This document shows, piece by piece, positions 21,581 through 31,463 of a stretch of 64,000 nt of DNA; the first letter of the stretch is position 1, and each line of letters begins with the position of its first letter. The notes beneath the pieces were generated by a model. It was not told the origin of the DNA, did not search any database, and worked only from the letters and a program-made list of their open reading frames with translations. The position numbers and the translations under genes were made by a program. This DNA is from Inhella gelatinilytica (GTDB lineage Bacteria; Pseudomonadota; Gammaproteobacteria; Burkholderiales; Burkholderiaceae_C). Where the stretch lies: assembly GCF_016093295.1 (NCBI RefSeq), contig NZ_JAEDAL010000001.1, positions 1,020,460 to 1,084,459 of the forward strand, read 5' to 3'.

Positions 21581-24211
21581 TCAGAAAGAAGAGAAGTGCG
21601 ACTCATCCACCGGCCCGGCCGGCGCCCGCGGTCCGCTGCGGGGGGCGGCGGCTGCGGCAGTGGGGGCAGGACGCGTGGGGGCTGCCATGCGGGGGGCCGG
21701 AGCCGCCCCGCGGGCCGGCGCAGCGGCCGCGGCCCGACGACCAGCAAAACCGCCGCCTGAGCTGGGCGTGCTGCTGCCGGTTTCGCCTTGTAGGCGGAAG
21801 CTGGCAATCAATTCTTGCAGCTGCATGGCTTGGGCGCTGAGCTCTTCGGCCGTGGCGCTCAGCTCTTCGCTGGCGCTGGCGGTTTGCTGCGTGATGCCGG
21901 AGATGTGGTTCATCGTCGCGTTGATCTGCTCCACCGCTTGGTTTTGCTCGCCACTGGCCGCGGCAATCTCTTGCACCAGCTCGCTGGTGCGCTGGGTCGC
22001 GGGCACCATCTCGGTGAGCAGGCGTCCCGCGGTTTCCGCCACCTTGACCGACTCCCCGGCCAAGGAGCCGATTTCTTGTGCGGCCACTTGGCTGCGTTCG
22101 GCCAGCTTGCGAACCTCCGCCGCCACGACGGCAAAGCCCTTGCCGTGCTCGCCGGCGCGGGCTGCCTCAATGGCCGCATTCAGCGCCAGCAGGTTGGTCT
22201 GGTACGCGATGTCGTCAATGATGCCAATCTTGGTGGCAATGCTCTTCATGGCATCGACCGTGGTGCGCACCGCCGTACCGCCGTCCTGGGCCTGACGCGA
22301 GGCATCGGTGGCCATGCGGTCGGTGACGCGGGCGTTTTCGGCGTTCTGGTGGATGCTGGCCCCCATTTCGTGCAGCGAGGCGGTCGTCTCCTCCACGCTG
22401 GCGGCTTGCTGGCTCGCACTGTGGCTGAGCGACTGCGAGGTCTGCGACACCTGCTCGGACGCGCTGGACAGCTGGGTGGCGGCGGTGCGCACTTCCAGCA
22501 GCGTGGTGCTCATGCTTTGCAGCAGGCCATTGAAGCCATTGCCCAGCATCTGGAAGAAGGGGTTCTTGCCGTCGACGTTGATGCGCTGGGCGTAGTCCCC
22601 CCCGCTGGCCCCTTCGACCAAGGTGGCAATTTCGCGCTCGGCGGCGACTTCTTCGGTCCGGTCCATCCACTCCACAACCGTCCCCAGGCGCTGGCCTTGG
22701 GCATCGACGATGGGACTGGCCGTCAGTCGGAAGGTCAAACTGCCCACGTTGATCTGGGTCTTGTATTCGCCTTTGAGCTGGCCCAACAGGTTGCGCTGAT
22801 GGGCGGGGTTGCGGTGGAACTGGTCAAAGTTGCTGCCCACGATGCGACGGGCGTCGAACTGCGGCAGCACTTTGCGGAGCTCCCCTTCGTTGCGCAGCAT
22901 CATTTGCGCGACGGAGGCGTTGTTGTAGACGATGTTGCCGTTGGCATCGGCAATCATCACGTTGGTGGAGCAGGTGTCCAGGGCCTGACGCACCCGCGCG
23001 TTTTCCGCGGCCAGTGCTTGCTCGCGTTCCAGTGCGGCCAATTCGGCCGTCATGTCCTTCCACTCGACCACCGTGCCCAAGCGTTTGCCGTCTTTGATTA
23101 CGGGGTTCACGATCAGGTCAAAGCGGCGGCCCCCGATGTGCAGGCGGGTCTTGTGGGCGCCGCTGAGGCGATCCAACAGGCCGCGCTGGTGTGCGGGGTT
23201 CTTGTGGAACTGGTCGATGTTGGCGCCAATGACGCCGGCCGCACTGAACTGCGGCAGGTCTTTCCGGATGTCGGCCTCCGCCACATTCAACATGGCCTTG
23301 AGAGAAGCGTTGCCGTAAATGATGTTGTAGCTGGGGTCGGCGACCATCATGTTGGTCGCTGCGACATCCAAGGCTTGCCGAATGCGTTCGGAATCTTCGG
23401 CGCGCTTCTTGGTGTCGGCAAATTCAAAGCCCAAGCGCGTTTGCACTCGGCGCAGGGCTTGCATGGCTTCCGCCAGCCGGTCGCGTCCCTTGACCTGCAC
23501 GATGCCGTCGAATCGGGCTTGGGCAAAATTTTCCAGCAACCGCCCGGCATCGCGCAGCGTCGTGTCAATTCGGCGGTTCATGGTCCAAGCGCCGAAAGCA
23601 CCCGCCGCCAGCAACGCCGCGCCACCCACCATGAAGGGCCACTGTCCCACCCCATAGGCAAAGAGGCCACCGCCGGCGGCGAGGGCGGCGCACTGCAGCG
23701 TTTGCGCAAACCCGAGGCTCCAACGGTCCCGCCATTGGTCCAGGCGATCGGTCAAACCGGTCTTCACGGCGGCCCCGTCGCGGATCACCCACCCCTTGGC
23801 GCGACCTTCGCGGAAATCGCGATAAATGCGTTCGGCTGCTTCAACTTGGTCCCGTGTCGGACGGGTGCGCACCGACATGTAGCCCACCACCGAGTCGCCT
23901 TCTTTGACCGGGGTGGCATTGGCGACGACCCAGTAGTGGTCACCGTTCTTGCGACGGTTTTTGACCATGCCACTCCAGGGACGCCCGGCCTTCAAGGTGT
24001 CCCACAGGTCTTGAAAGGCTTCGGGCGGCATGTCGGGGTGGCGCACGATGTTGTGCGCCTGGCCGATGAGCTCCGATTCCACGAAACCGCTGGCCTCAAT
24101 GAAATCGTCGTTCACGTAGGTGATGCGACCTTTGAGGTCCGTACGCGAGACGATGGTCATGCCATCGCGCAGGACCCATTCTTGTTGGGTGATCGGCAGG
24201 TTGGTGCGCAC
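21581..24211 (-). CDS. Aer-like methyl-accepting protein with three PAS domains
   Basis: 876 residues. An N-terminal Aer-like PAS (residues about 10-115: [16 protein letters not shown], then [11 protein letters not shown]) is followed by a pair of membrane helices near 170-212. Two tandem PAS domains come next, about 270-390 and 400-520. Both carry a conserved DQFHxNPAHQR motif. The signalling domain has its tip at about 673 ([19 protein letters not shown]). The last residues, HFSSF, fit the aromatic pentapeptide that tethers CheR. By analogy to Aer it may respond to redox or oxygen through a PAS cofactor. It lies between the other operon receptor and cheW. Confidence 0.93.
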   Translation of the reverse strand: MRTNLPITQQEWVLRDGMTIVSRTDLKGRITYVNDDFIEASGFVESELIGQAHNIVRHPDMPPEAFQDLWDTLKAGRPWSGMVKNRRKNGDHYWVVANATPVKEGDSVVGYMSVRTRPTRDQVEAAERIYRDFREGRAKGWVIRDGAAVKTGLTDRLDQWRDRWSLGFAQTLQCAALAAGGGLFAYGVGQWPFMVGGAALLAAGAFGAWTMNRRIDTTLRDAGRLLENFAQARFDGIVQVKGRDRLAEAMQALRRVQTRLGFEFADTKKRAEDSERIRQALDVAATNMMVADPSYNIIYGNASLKAMLNVAEADIRKDLPQFSAAGVIGANIDQFHKNPAHQRGLLDRLSGAHKTRLHIGGRRFDLIVNPVIKDGKRLGTVVEWKDMTAELAALEREQALAAENARVRQALDTCSTNVMIADANGNIVYNNASVAQMMLRNEGELRKVLPQFDARRIVGSNFDQFHRNPAHQRNLLGQLKGEYKTQINVGSLTFRLTASPIVDAQGQRLGTVVEWMDRTEEVAAEREIATLVEGASGGDYAQRINVDGKNPFFQMLGNGFNGLLQSMSTTLLEVRTAATQLSSASEQVSQTSQSLSHSASQQAASVEETTASLHEMGASIHQNAENARVTDRMATDASRQAQDGGTAVRTTVDAMKSIATKIGIIDDIAYQTNLLALNAAIEAARAGEHGKGFAVVAAEVRKLAERSQVAAQEIGSLAGESVKVAETAGRLLTEMVPATQRTSELVQEIAAASGEQNQAVEQINATMNHISGITQQTASASEELSATAEELSAQAMQLQELIASFRLQGETGSSTPSSGGGFAGRRAAAAAPARGAAPAPRMAAPTRPAPTAAAAAPRSGPRAPAGPVDESHFSSF

Positions 24212-24254
24212 AAGTAACTCCCGAAATGTTGACGTTATCGTTCGAAACTGTGGA

Positions 24255-27089
24255 TTAGCGGTCGTGCTCGCTCAGCAGGAAGCCGGCAAGGAGTTCTTGA
24301 AGCTGCGCCGCCTGGGCCGACAGCTCCTCGGCTGTTGCGCTGAGCTGCTCACTTGCGCTGGCGGTTTGCTGGGTGATGCCGCTGACATGGTTCATCGCCG
24401 AGGTGATTTGCGCCACGCCCTGACTCTGCTGCCCGCTGGAGGCGGCAATCTCCTGAACCAGCTCACTGGTTTTTTGAATGGACGGCACCATTTGGGACAG
24501 CAGTTGGCCCGCCTGTTCGGCCAAGCCGACGCTGTTGCCGGCGAGGGCGCCGATTTCCTGCGCCGCCACCTGGCTGCGCTCAGCGAGCTTGCGTACTTCG
24601 GCCGCGACCACGGCGAAGCCTTTGCCATGCTCGCCAGCGCGGGCCGCTTCAATGGCCGCGTTCAGGGCCAGCAAGTTGGTTTGATAGGCGATGTCGTCGA
24701 TGATGCCGATCTTGGTGGCGATGCTCTTCATGGCATCCACCGTCATGGTCACCGCCTGACCGCCCTCCATGGCCTGCTGCGCGGCTTGCGTGGCCATGCG
24801 ATCGGTGATGCCGGCGTTCTCCGCGTTGTGCTGAACACTGCTTGCCATTTCAGACAGTGAAGCGGTCGTCTCCTCAACGCTGGCCGCTTGCTGACTGGCG
24901 CTGTGGCTGAGGCTTTGCGAAGTTTGTGAAACTTGCGCAGAAGCGGAGCTGAGTTGATCCGCGGCTCCGCGAACCTCGAGCAACAGACTGCCCATGTTTT
25001 GGATCAGTTCGTTGAATCTTTCTCCGGCCTCCCGGAAGAAGCCCTGTTTGTTGTCCGTTCTCACACGTTGGGTGAGGTCACCCTGGGCTGCTGCTGAAGT
25101 CATGGTGCTGAATTCCGCTTCGGCCTGGCGTTGGTCGCTGACGTCCAGCCATTGGCCCACCGACCCCAACAGTAGTCCTTGCGCATCCAAGATGGGTGTG
25201 GTCGTCACGAGGTATTCCCGGCCGCCCAGGGTCATTTGGGAGGTGGCGGGCGTCTTCAGTGACTTCAACCGTGCGATGGCGCCTGCAGGGTCCGCGTAGA
25301 ACATGCCCACTGACGAGCCAATGACGTTCTGTGAGCTAAAGCTGGGGTTGGTGGCGCGGAACGCACCTTCGTCGCGGCGCAATACTGTGGCCAAGGCATC
25401 GTTCACGTACACGAGCACCCCTTCAGCGTCTGCGATGCGCACCGGTGTGGCGGTCACATCCAGGGCTTGACGAACTCGAAGGTTCTCCGCCGCCACACGC
25501 TGCTCACGATCCCTGGCGGCGAGCTCTTGGGTGATGTCCCGCCATTCCACCACAGTCCCGAGGCGTTCGTGCTGATCGCTCCAAATGGCATTGGCGAAGA
25601 GGTCAAAGGTGAGTTGTCCGACCTTCACGCGGCTGCGGTATTCGGCGGTCAACCCATCCAACAGACGACGCTGGTGGCCTGGGTTGCGATGGAATTGGTC
25701 GAAGTTCGCTCCCATGAGGCGATTCGCGTCAAAGCTGGGGATGTGGCGGCGCAACTCCTCTTGATTACCTTGCATCATCGATAGCAAGGAGGCGTTGAAG
25801 TAGACGATCTGCCCGCTGGCATCGGCCACCATCACATTGGTGGAGCACCGATCCAGGGCTTGCTTCACGCGTGTGGTTTCCGCCAGGGCTTTGCTGTCGC
25901 GCTCGTTGCGCTCTCGCAAGTTCACTTGCATGCGACCGATGGCCTCCAGGAGTCGGGCCATTTCGTCGCCACCGCGGTCGGCGACGTCGCTGCTCAAATC
26001 CCCGGCTGCGACGGCATTGGCCGCCTCCATGGCGCGATGCAAGGGTTGGGTGATGGCGCGAACCGTGAAGGCGCCCAGAAGGGCAACGAAAACGAACACG
26101 AGGGAGATGCTGCCTACCTGCAAATTTCGTGTGCGCGTCTCTGCCGCGATGCGGTCGTGAAGCATCGTCTGGAGCACGCTGGTTGCCGCTTGGTGTAGCG
26201 CAAACTGAGCCAGAGCGGCCTGGGTTCCCGAGGCAAAGATTGCCTCGGGGCTTGGTGCACTCTTGTTCGAGGCGGCTAACACCTCGTTCTGCAACTGCAT
26301 CAAGAAGCGCTGCGCTTCAGCGTTGGCCTTTTGAGTCGCTGCCTGTACCGCTTTTGCGACCCGCGGATCTGCTGAGGCGGCTTTTTCAAACTGCGCTATT
26401 GCACGGCGGCGAAAGTAGTCCACTTGCGATGCGGCTTGGGTCAGGGCAGCGCGGTCAATCGGGTTGACTTCTTTGTTGGCCTGTAGTTGAGCGGCCAACC
26501 CTGCGCCTTTTCCGCGGGCCTGAGCGAGGGTCTCCATCAGGCGGGGGAGGAAGTCCACCACGGAGGTCATCATGAAATAGCTCTCAGCAATGGGGTCCAG
26601 CGAAAGGCCCGATTCATCGGCCAAGCCTTCAACCGTGAAGAGATACTCGTCAATCAATTGGGTGTGCCGAGTAAACGCCTCTGACGCTGGTGCGCTGCGG
26701 TTGACGACGGCGTCTAGAAGCTCCCTGAACTCCTTGCTCAAGGCAGCAAATCGGCCCGCCGACTTGGCTAGCCCAGCGGTATTCAACTGCGCCGTCACTT
26801 CGCCCAGTAGCTTGCTGGCCTTGGCCGCGGCCGCTTCACGACCTGACTGAGCGCTGCCGTCCCCCAGCAGCAGGCGGTTGCTGAGACCACGGTGGTTCTG
26901 CAGCGCTACCAAGATTTCTCCACTGGCTTCAACCGCGTCTAAGCCAGCGTCCTCGCCGACCGCGACTCTGATTCGGTCCTGCAAGTCCAGAGTTAGTTGA
27001 GTGAGTGGCACTAAGGCAGCGATCAAGGCCAATAAGCCGGCAACTGCCAGCTTTTGCCAGGTCTGGAGGCGGCGAAGAAAGGCGTTCAT
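24255..27089 (-). CDS. Methyl-accepting chemotaxis protein with periplasmic helical sensor and two PAS domains
   Basis: 944 residues. A membrane helix at about 13-32 is followed by a large all-helical periplasmic region to about 325, with an early [15 protein letters not shown] reminiscent of NIT-type (nitrate/nitrite-sensing) bundles. Then come a second helix (about 328-347), HAMP, two PAS domains at about 405-525 and 530-650, and the signalling domain with tip near 810. The first PAS keeps the [12 protein letters not shown] motif; the second has lost it. The signalling domain is very similar to that of the next gene. Base composition across the gene looks less GC-rich than its neighbours. 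Confidence 0.93.
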   Translation of the reverse strand: MNAFLRRLQTWQKLAVAGLLALIAALVPLTQLTLDLQDRIRVAVGEDAGLDAVEASGEILVALQNHRGLSNRLLLGDGSAQSGREAAAAKASKLLGEVTAQLNTAGLAKSAGRFAALSKEFRELLDAVVNRSAPASEAFTRHTQLIDEYLFTVEGLADESGLSLDPIAESYFMMTSVVDFLPRLMETLAQARGKGAGLAAQLQANKEVNPIDRAALTQAASQVDYFRRRAIAQFEKAASADPRVAKAVQAATQKANAEAQRFLMQLQNEVLAASNKSAPSPEAIFASGTQAALAQFALHQAATSVLQTMLHDRIAAETRTRNLQVGSISLVFVFVALLGAFTVRAITQPLHRAMEAANAVAAGDLSSDVADRGGDEMARLLEAIGRMQVNLRERNERDSKALAETTRVKQALDRCSTNVMVADASGQIVYFNASLLSMMQGNQEELRRHIPSFDANRLMGANFDQFHRNPGHQRRLLDGLTAEYRSRVKVGQLTFDLFANAIWSDQHERLGTVVEWRDITQELAARDREQRVAAENLRVRQALDVTATPVRIADAEGVLVYVNDALATVLRRDEGAFRATNPSFSSQNVIGSSVGMFYADPAGAIARLKSLKTPATSQMTLGGREYLVTTTPILDAQGLLLGSVGQWLDVSDQRQAEAEFSTMTSAAAQGDLTQRVRTDNKQGFFREAGERFNELIQNMGSLLLEVRGAADQLSSASAQVSQTSQSLSHSASQQAASVEETTASLSEMASSVQHNAENAGITDRMATQAAQQAMEGGQAVTMTVDAMKSIATKIGIIDDIAYQTNLLALNAAIEAARAGEHGKGFAVVAAEVRKLAERSQVAAQEIGALAGNSVGLAEQAGQLLSQMVPSIQKTSELVQEIAASSGQQSQGVAQITSAMNHVSGITQQTASASEQLSATAEELSAQAAQLQELLAGFLLSEHDR

Positions 27090-27113
27090 GGGGGAGCCCT
27101 TTTCTAATGAGAG

Positions 27114-29321
27114 TTAATGGCGTGCGGCGGCACCGTGGCGGCGTGCGGCCTCCATCAGGCCTTGGATGTCGAGCACCAAGGCCACATCGCCGCTGCCCAA
27201 AATGGTGGAGCCGGCCAGGGCTTTGACGTGGGTGAACAAGCCCGACAGCGGCTTGATCACGGTTTGGTGCTCGCCCAGCAAGCGGTCCACGATCAAGCCC
27301 ACGCGCGACTGCTGGCCTTCGCGCGCCACCAGCACGCTGCGGCGGCGGCTGGTGTCGCTGGGGGAGCGGTAAAAGCGCGCCAAATCCAGCCACGGCACGA
27401 TTTCGCCGCGCAAGTTGAAGGTGCCGCTCACCTGCGTCGGGTTCTGGGCCAACTGCCGCTCGGCTTCGGGGGGCACGTCAATGCACTCGCTGACCACGCT
27501 GAGCGGGAGTACGTAGTGCACCTCCCCCACCTGAGTCAGGAACCCATCGATCATGGCCAGGGTCAGGGGCAGGCGAATCTGCGTGCGCGTGCCGTTGCCC
27601 GGTGTGCTGGAGAGGTGGATGTGGCCGCGCAGGCTTTCAATGCCGCGTTTGACCACGTCCATGCCCACTCCGCGCCCAGAGAGGTCCGTGACCTGCTCGG
27701 CCGTTGAGAAGCCGGGCTGGAAGATCAGTTGCCAGACTTCGGCGTCGGAGAGCACCGCGTCAGCAGCCACCAACTCCCGTTCGATGGCTTTGTTCAGGAT
27801 GCGGTCGCGCGACAGGCCGCGCCCATCGTCGGCGACCTCGATGACGATGCTGCCGGCCTCGTGGAAGGCGTTGAGCTTGAGCGTGCCGGCCCGCGGTTTG
27901 CCTGCCGCTTCCCGGTCATCGGGAAGCTCCAAGCCATGATCCATGCTGTTGCGTACCAGGTGCATCAAGGGGTCAGCGATGGCGTCCACCATGGACTTGT
28001 CCATTTCGGTGTCGCCCCCGGTGACGACCAGCTCGATCTCCTTCCCGAGCTGTTTGGCCACATCGCGCACCACACGCTGGAAGCGGCCAAAGGTTTCGCC
28101 CACCGGGACCATGCGCAGGCCCAGGGCGGCATCGCGGGTGTCCTGCATCAAGGCCATGACGCGGGCCGAGGCCTCGATGGCCAGGCTGTCGCCCCCTTGG
28201 TGCGCCACCATTTGGGCGCCGGAGCCGGCAATGACCAATTCGCCGATCAAATCGATCAGGGTGTCGAGCTTGTCCGCCCGCACCCGGATGAAACGCGTGT
28301 CTTCCCCCGTGCGGCGGTCGCGCGGCGACGAGCGCCGGTCGCCCTCACCACTGCGACGGTCGGGGCCTTTTTCGCGCGGCGCCCCTTCGGCCCGGCGTTC
28401 AATGCGGGGAATGACCGCCTCTTCGGCTTCCAGGGTGGCGACGACGGTCTCAACGACCTCAAACCGCACCCCCATGTCGTGCCAAATTTCAAAGAGCAGT
28501 GCGCGTTTTTCGGCATCCAGTCCGCAGCGGCGCTCGGCCAGGCTCTCGAACGCGGCCGGGGGTGTGCCGGGTTCGAAGATCTGCACGTCGCTGTCTTCGA
28601 GCGCGAATTCGAAGACCGATTCGATCTCGCTGCGGCCCTTGGTGGTCTCGAATCGCAGCTCCACCCACAAGTAACACGCCTCGGCGTCCAGGGCGTCCAG
28701 CGCCGGTACCTCCGCGTGCATCAGGTGCAGGGCGTGAACCGTCCCCAGTTGCTCCAGATAGCGCAGAAACGCCAAGGGGTCCAGGCCGTTGCGCAGCGCG
28801 TCTTGTAAAAAACGCAACGACAAATGCCAACACGCGGGGCCGGATGGCGCCGGTTCGGGCGCCGCTGCCGGGCTCGCCGCCGCCGGGGCGGGCACCGCGG
28901 GGGCGGGGCGCCCCATCAGCACCTGAAGGCGGGCGCTCAGCGCGTGCGAGCGCTCCAACACCGTGGGTTCGGTTTCGCCCCCCTGGTCAATGGCGGCCAG
29001 CAGCGATTCAATCTGGTCGCGGCTGAGCAGGAGCACATCCATGCACTCGGCGTCGAGGGTGCGTTGCCCGTCACGGAGGGCATCCAGCAAGGTTTCGACG
29101 TCATGGGTGAATCGCACCACGTCTTCGAACCCGAACATGCCAGCGCCACCCTTGATGGTGTGGGCGGCGCGAAAGGCGGCGTTCAGTTGCTCGCTGTCGC
29201 TGGGCTCGTTCTCCAGAATGAGCAGGGCGGCCTCGTATTGGCGCAGCATCTCCTGCGCTTCCTCGAGGTACCCGGCGCGGGCGGCCGCCAGAATTTCGGC
29301 ATCGTCGTCGTGCAGGCTCAT
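27114..29321 (-). CDS. cheA: Chemotaxis histidine kinase CheA
   Basis: 735 residues. The HPt domain has phosphorylatable His54 in AAHTIKGGAGMFG. An Ala/Pro linker and a P2-like domain (about 164-250) follow, then a charged linker. The dimerisation helix begins near 350 (DKLDTLIDLIGELV). The ATPase domain has an N-box HLVRNSMDHGLE near 457, and G-boxes DDGRGLS and GRGVGMDVV. A CheW-like domain covers about 585-720. It phosphorylates CheY and CheB. It follows the STAS gene by 24 bases, and the 944-residue receptor follows it by 24 bases. Confidence 0.97.
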   Translation of the reverse strand: MSLHDDDAEILAAARAGYLEEAQEMLRQYEAALLILENEPSDSEQLNAAFRAAHTIKGGAGMFGFEDVVRFTHDVETLLDALRDGQRTLDAECMDVLLLSRDQIESLLAAIDQGGETEPTVLERSHALSARLQVLMGRPAPAVPAPAAASPAAAPEPAPSGPACWHLSLRFLQDALRNGLDPLAFLRYLEQLGTVHALHLMHAEVPALDALDAEACYLWVELRFETTKGRSEIESVFEFALEDSDVQIFEPGTPPAAFESLAERRCGLDAEKRALLFEIWHDMGVRFEVVETVVATLEAEEAVIPRIERRAEGAPREKGPDRRSGEGDRRSSPRDRRTGEDTRFIRVRADKLDTLIDLIGELVIAGSGAQMVAHQGGDSLAIEASARVMALMQDTRDAALGLRMVPVGETFGRFQRVVRDVAKQLGKEIELVVTGGDTEMDKSMVDAIADPLMHLVRNSMDHGLELPDDREAAGKPRAGTLKLNAFHEAGSIVIEVADDGRGLSRDRILNKAIERELVAADAVLSDAEVWQLIFQPGFSTAEQVTDLSGRGVGMDVVKRGIESLRGHIHLSSTPGNGTRTQIRLPLTLAMIDGFLTQVGEVHYVLPLSVVSECIDVPPEAERQLAQNPTQVSGTFNLRGEIVPWLDLARFYRSPSDTSRRRSVLVAREGQQSRVGLIVDRLLGEHQTVIKPLSGLFTHVKALAGSTILGSGDVALVLDIQGLMEAARRHGAAARH

Positions 29322-29345
29322 GAAGATCCTTTTGGCCGGGAGCCG

Positions 29346-29639
29346 TCAATCCACTTCGGGGGGGAGCAGCAGGTCCCGCACGCGGTACACCTGCAGGGCG
29401 GCGCGGACTGTGGGGCTGGCCGCGGTGATCAGCAACTCCTGTCCCCGCTCTTGCAGGCTGCGACGCAGGGCGATCAGCAGTTGCACCCCAGCGGAATCCA
29501 TGCTGTCCACCGAACCGAGGTCCAAAGAAGGCGCCTCAGCAGTCTCCGCACTCTGAAACAGGGACTCCAGCAGCCGCTGATGCAACTGGCTGGCTTGTGC
29601 AATGGTCCACTCCGTGCCCAATTGAAGCGGTTCGCCCAT
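29346..29639 (-). CDS. STAS-domain protein of the chemotaxis operon
   Basis: 97 residues, a single STAS (anti-sigma-antagonist-like) domain. The phosphorylatable-serine loop is present as MDSAGVQLLIALRR, and the strand LLITAASPTVRAALQVYRV follows. STAS proteins of this type recur at the head of CheD-containing chemotaxis operons in gamma- and betaproteobacteria. Their exact role is not settled, though scaffolding of receptor arrays has been proposed. It lies between cheY (9-base gap) and cheA (24-base gap). Confidence 0.9.
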   Translation of the reverse strand: MGEPLQLGTEWTIAQASQLHQRLLESLFQSAETAEAPSLDLGSVDSMDSAGVQLLIALRRSLQERGQELLITAASPTVRAALQVYRVRDLLLPPEVD

Positions 29640-29648
29640 GGGGTGGCC

Positions 29649-30017
29649 TTACACGCAGAGCTTGTTGACGGCGTCCACCAGCTGCGAGGGCTGGAAGGGC
29701 TTGGTAATCCAGGCCTTGGCTCCCGCCGCGCGACCTTCGGACTTTTTGGCTTCCTGGCTCTCCGTCGTCAGCATGATGACCGGCGTGAACTTGTAGGCCG
29801 CCATGCCTTTGATGGTCTTCAGAAAGGTCAGGCCATCCATGTTGGGCATGTTGACGTCGCACACGATCAGGTTGACCTTGGCCGTGGCCTCCAGCTTGGT
29901 CAGCGCATCCTTGCCATCGCCGGCTTCGACAACGGTGTAGCCCGCTTTTTGCAGGGCCAGCTTGACGACGGTGCGGAAGCTGCCGGAATCGTCAATCACC
30001 ATCACAGTCTTGCTCAT
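29649..30017 (-). CDS. cheY: Chemotaxis response regulator CheY
   Basis: 122 residues, a lone receiver domain. It has the acidic pair in VMVIDDSGS, phosphoacceptor Asp54 in LIVCDVNMPNMDG, switch Thr in VIMLTTES, and Lys in WITKPFQPS. Phosphorylated CheY normally binds the flagellar switch. Here it is the second gene of the operon, after the CheZ-like gene (20-base gap). It is distinct in sequence from the second CheY-like protein at 18283. Confidence 0.95.
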   Translation of the reverse strand: MSKTVMVIDDSGSFRTVVKLALQKAGYTVVEAGDGKDALTKLEATAKVNLIVCDVNMPNMDGLTFLKTIKGMAAYKFTPVIMLTTESQEAKKSEGRAAGAKAWITKPFQPSQLVDAVNKLCV

Positions 30018-30037
30018 TGGGTCTCCTCTTCGGGGGA

Positions 30038-30550
30038 TCAGAAAAAGTCGATACCGGCGGCGTCCGCGCCGGCAGTGGGGTCGGCACCGTGGACACGGTG
30101 CTGCTCCGGAGTGGTGTAGCGGGTTTTGAGTTCAGCCAACCACTCTTCGGCGCGCTGCTGGCCAGCCAGGCCCAGCAGCGGCATTTCATCCACCAGGCGT
30201 TGAATGTCGCCGCGCACCACGGTCAGCATCTGGCTCAAGCGGTCGCCAATCTGCAGGCCGGAGAGCGCGTGCATGCTCTGCTCTTGGATTTGGGGCAGCA
30301 GCTGGCCGAGCCCGTCGCGTAGGGCTTGTGGTTCTTGACGACCCAGCGCGGCCAGCTCCTCGTGCAGACCATCCAATGCAGCCAGCGCGACGGTGATTTC
30401 GCTGATGCCGGCATTCAGCTGCTCGTGAATCACATCCAGCTGGCGCCCCCACACGGGCAGCACGGCTTGAGCCATGACGACCGTGCCGTCATCCAGCAAC
30501 ACTGCGTTGGGCCCCGATGAAAGGGCACCGATGTCTTCCTGCGATTGCAT
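30038..30550 (-). CDS. CheZ-like coiled-coil chemotaxis protein
   Basis: 170 residues, predominantly helical. The centre contains LQIGDRLSQML. Its Asp and Gln are four apart, the same spacing as the catalytic Asp143/Gln147 pair of CheZ phosphatase. A tail rich in Ala/Asp follows and ends GIDFF, comparable to CheZ's C-terminal CheY-binding peptide. It heads the chemotaxis operon directly before cheY. Overall it is shorter than E. coli CheZ (about 214) and I cannot align the rest, so the phosphatase assignment is an inference. The start MQSQEDIG follows a purine-rich GTGAGG. An ATG 105 bases upstream adds non-conserved sequence. Confidence 0.65.
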   Translation of the reverse strand: MQSQEDIGALSSGPNAVLLDDGTVVMAQAVLPVWGRQLDVIHEQLNAGISEITVALAALDGLHEELAALGRQEPQALRDGLGQLLPQIQEQSMHALSGLQIGDRLSQMLTVVRGDIQRLVDEMPLLGLAGQQRAEEWLAELKTRYTTPEQHRVHGADPTAGADAAGIDFF

Positions 30551-30692
30551 AGGCCTCACCCGTAGTGCGCCCTCGCACCGGGTGGAGGGCCTTGGGATGG
30601 AGCCTAAACCAAAGTCAATGGCTCGGGGTTCCAGGGGCGCCGGGGGAAACCCCATTGGTCAAATGGAGGGGCGGCGCTGTTGCGTGGACCCC

Positions 30693-31265
30693 TCAGCCGC
30701 CGGGTCGTTGGGCCGCTTCCCATTCCGACAAGGCCAACTCGCGGGGGCCGGGAACGAGTTGAAAGGGTTGCCCCTGTGCGAGAGTGCCAGGCTGGCGAAC
30801 GGCCACATAAAAACCGCTGTAACCGCTTTGCTGCATCAGGCGCGCGGCCTGCGGGAAACCCAGCGCGGCGTTGAGCTTGACGCAGGGCTGACGCGGACGG
30901 GTGACGATGAGCTCGCAGTCGGGGAACTGCAACACATCGCCGATCCAGACCTGCGACTCCAGAAGCCCCGCTAGCGTGAGGTTCTCTCCCAGGCTGCCCC
31001 AGGGGAGTGGGGCACCCCAATCGGCCGCCCGCGCTTGGGCTCGCAGGGTCTGCCACACGGCGTAATGCTCGCTGGGGTAGGCGTACAGCGCTTGCTGGGG
31101 GCCGCCGTGCACGCTGCGGTCTGCCTGGGCGTCGCCTTCGATCCCCTCAAACGAAACGGGTCGAGGCCCCAGTTGGCCCTGTTTTTGATAGGCGCTGGCC
31201 ACCTCCGTGCCGTCCAAAAGGCGCAAGGGCTGGATGGGCGCGGTGTTCAAACTGATCAGTTTCAT
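30693..31265 (-). CDS. MOSC domain protein, YiiM type
   Basis: 190 residues beginning MKLISLNTAPIQPL. The MOSC features are present: GDAQADRSVHGG with HGGPQQALYAYP, then GSLGENLTLAG, WIGDVLQ, and the conserved Cys in RPRQPCVKLN. YiiM-type MOSC proteins bind molybdenum cofactor and reduce N-hydroxylated compounds. The substrate here is unknown. It is a single gene, divergent from pckG. In-frame upstream residues were excluded because MKLISLN is the usual family start. Confidence 0.9.
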   Translation of the reverse strand: MKLISLNTAPIQPLRLLDGTEVASAYQKQGQLGPRPVSFEGIEGDAQADRSVHGGPQQALYAYPSEHYAVWQTLRAQARAADWGAPLPWGSLGENLTLAGLLESQVWIGDVLQFPDCELIVTRPRQPCVKLNAALGFPQAARLMQQSGYSGFYVAVRQPGTLAQGQPFQLVPGPRELALSEWEAAQRPGG

Positions 31266-31389
31266 GGGCGTTCGTGGGGCGGCGAGGCTGCATTGCACCA
31301 TGCGCCACGCGCATAACCCCATGCCGAGGGCGGGTTACATCTTGGTTACGGGCGCCGGAAAATCGCGGGTTCGGCGCCGAGCGGCCTTC

Positions 31390-31445
31390 GGTGAGCCCTG
31401 CCCCCCCATTCAGGCAGAAGCAGGGCTCACCCAATTCCGTTTTTT
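31390..31445 (+). promoter_or_regulatory. 12-bp perfect hairpin and T-run in the pckG leader
   Basis: GGTGAGCCCTGC (31390-31401) pairs perfectly with GCAGGGCTCACC (31420-31431) across an 18-base loop. Eight bases later comes a run of six T (31440-31445), then a CAAGGAC ribosome-binding sequence and the pckG ATG. The 8-base gap between stem and T-run is not canonical for an intrinsic terminator. It may be an attenuator, the end of a short upstream transcript, or a protein-binding mRNA structure. Confidence 0.45.
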
Positions 31446-31463
31446 CATCTCCAAGGACTTGTC

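Noticed and set aside
30551..30692. Sigma-28 or sigma-70 promoter for the chemotaxis operon
   Set aside because: A TTGACT is present on the minus strand but no suitable -10, and no TAAA...GCCGATAA pattern was seen.
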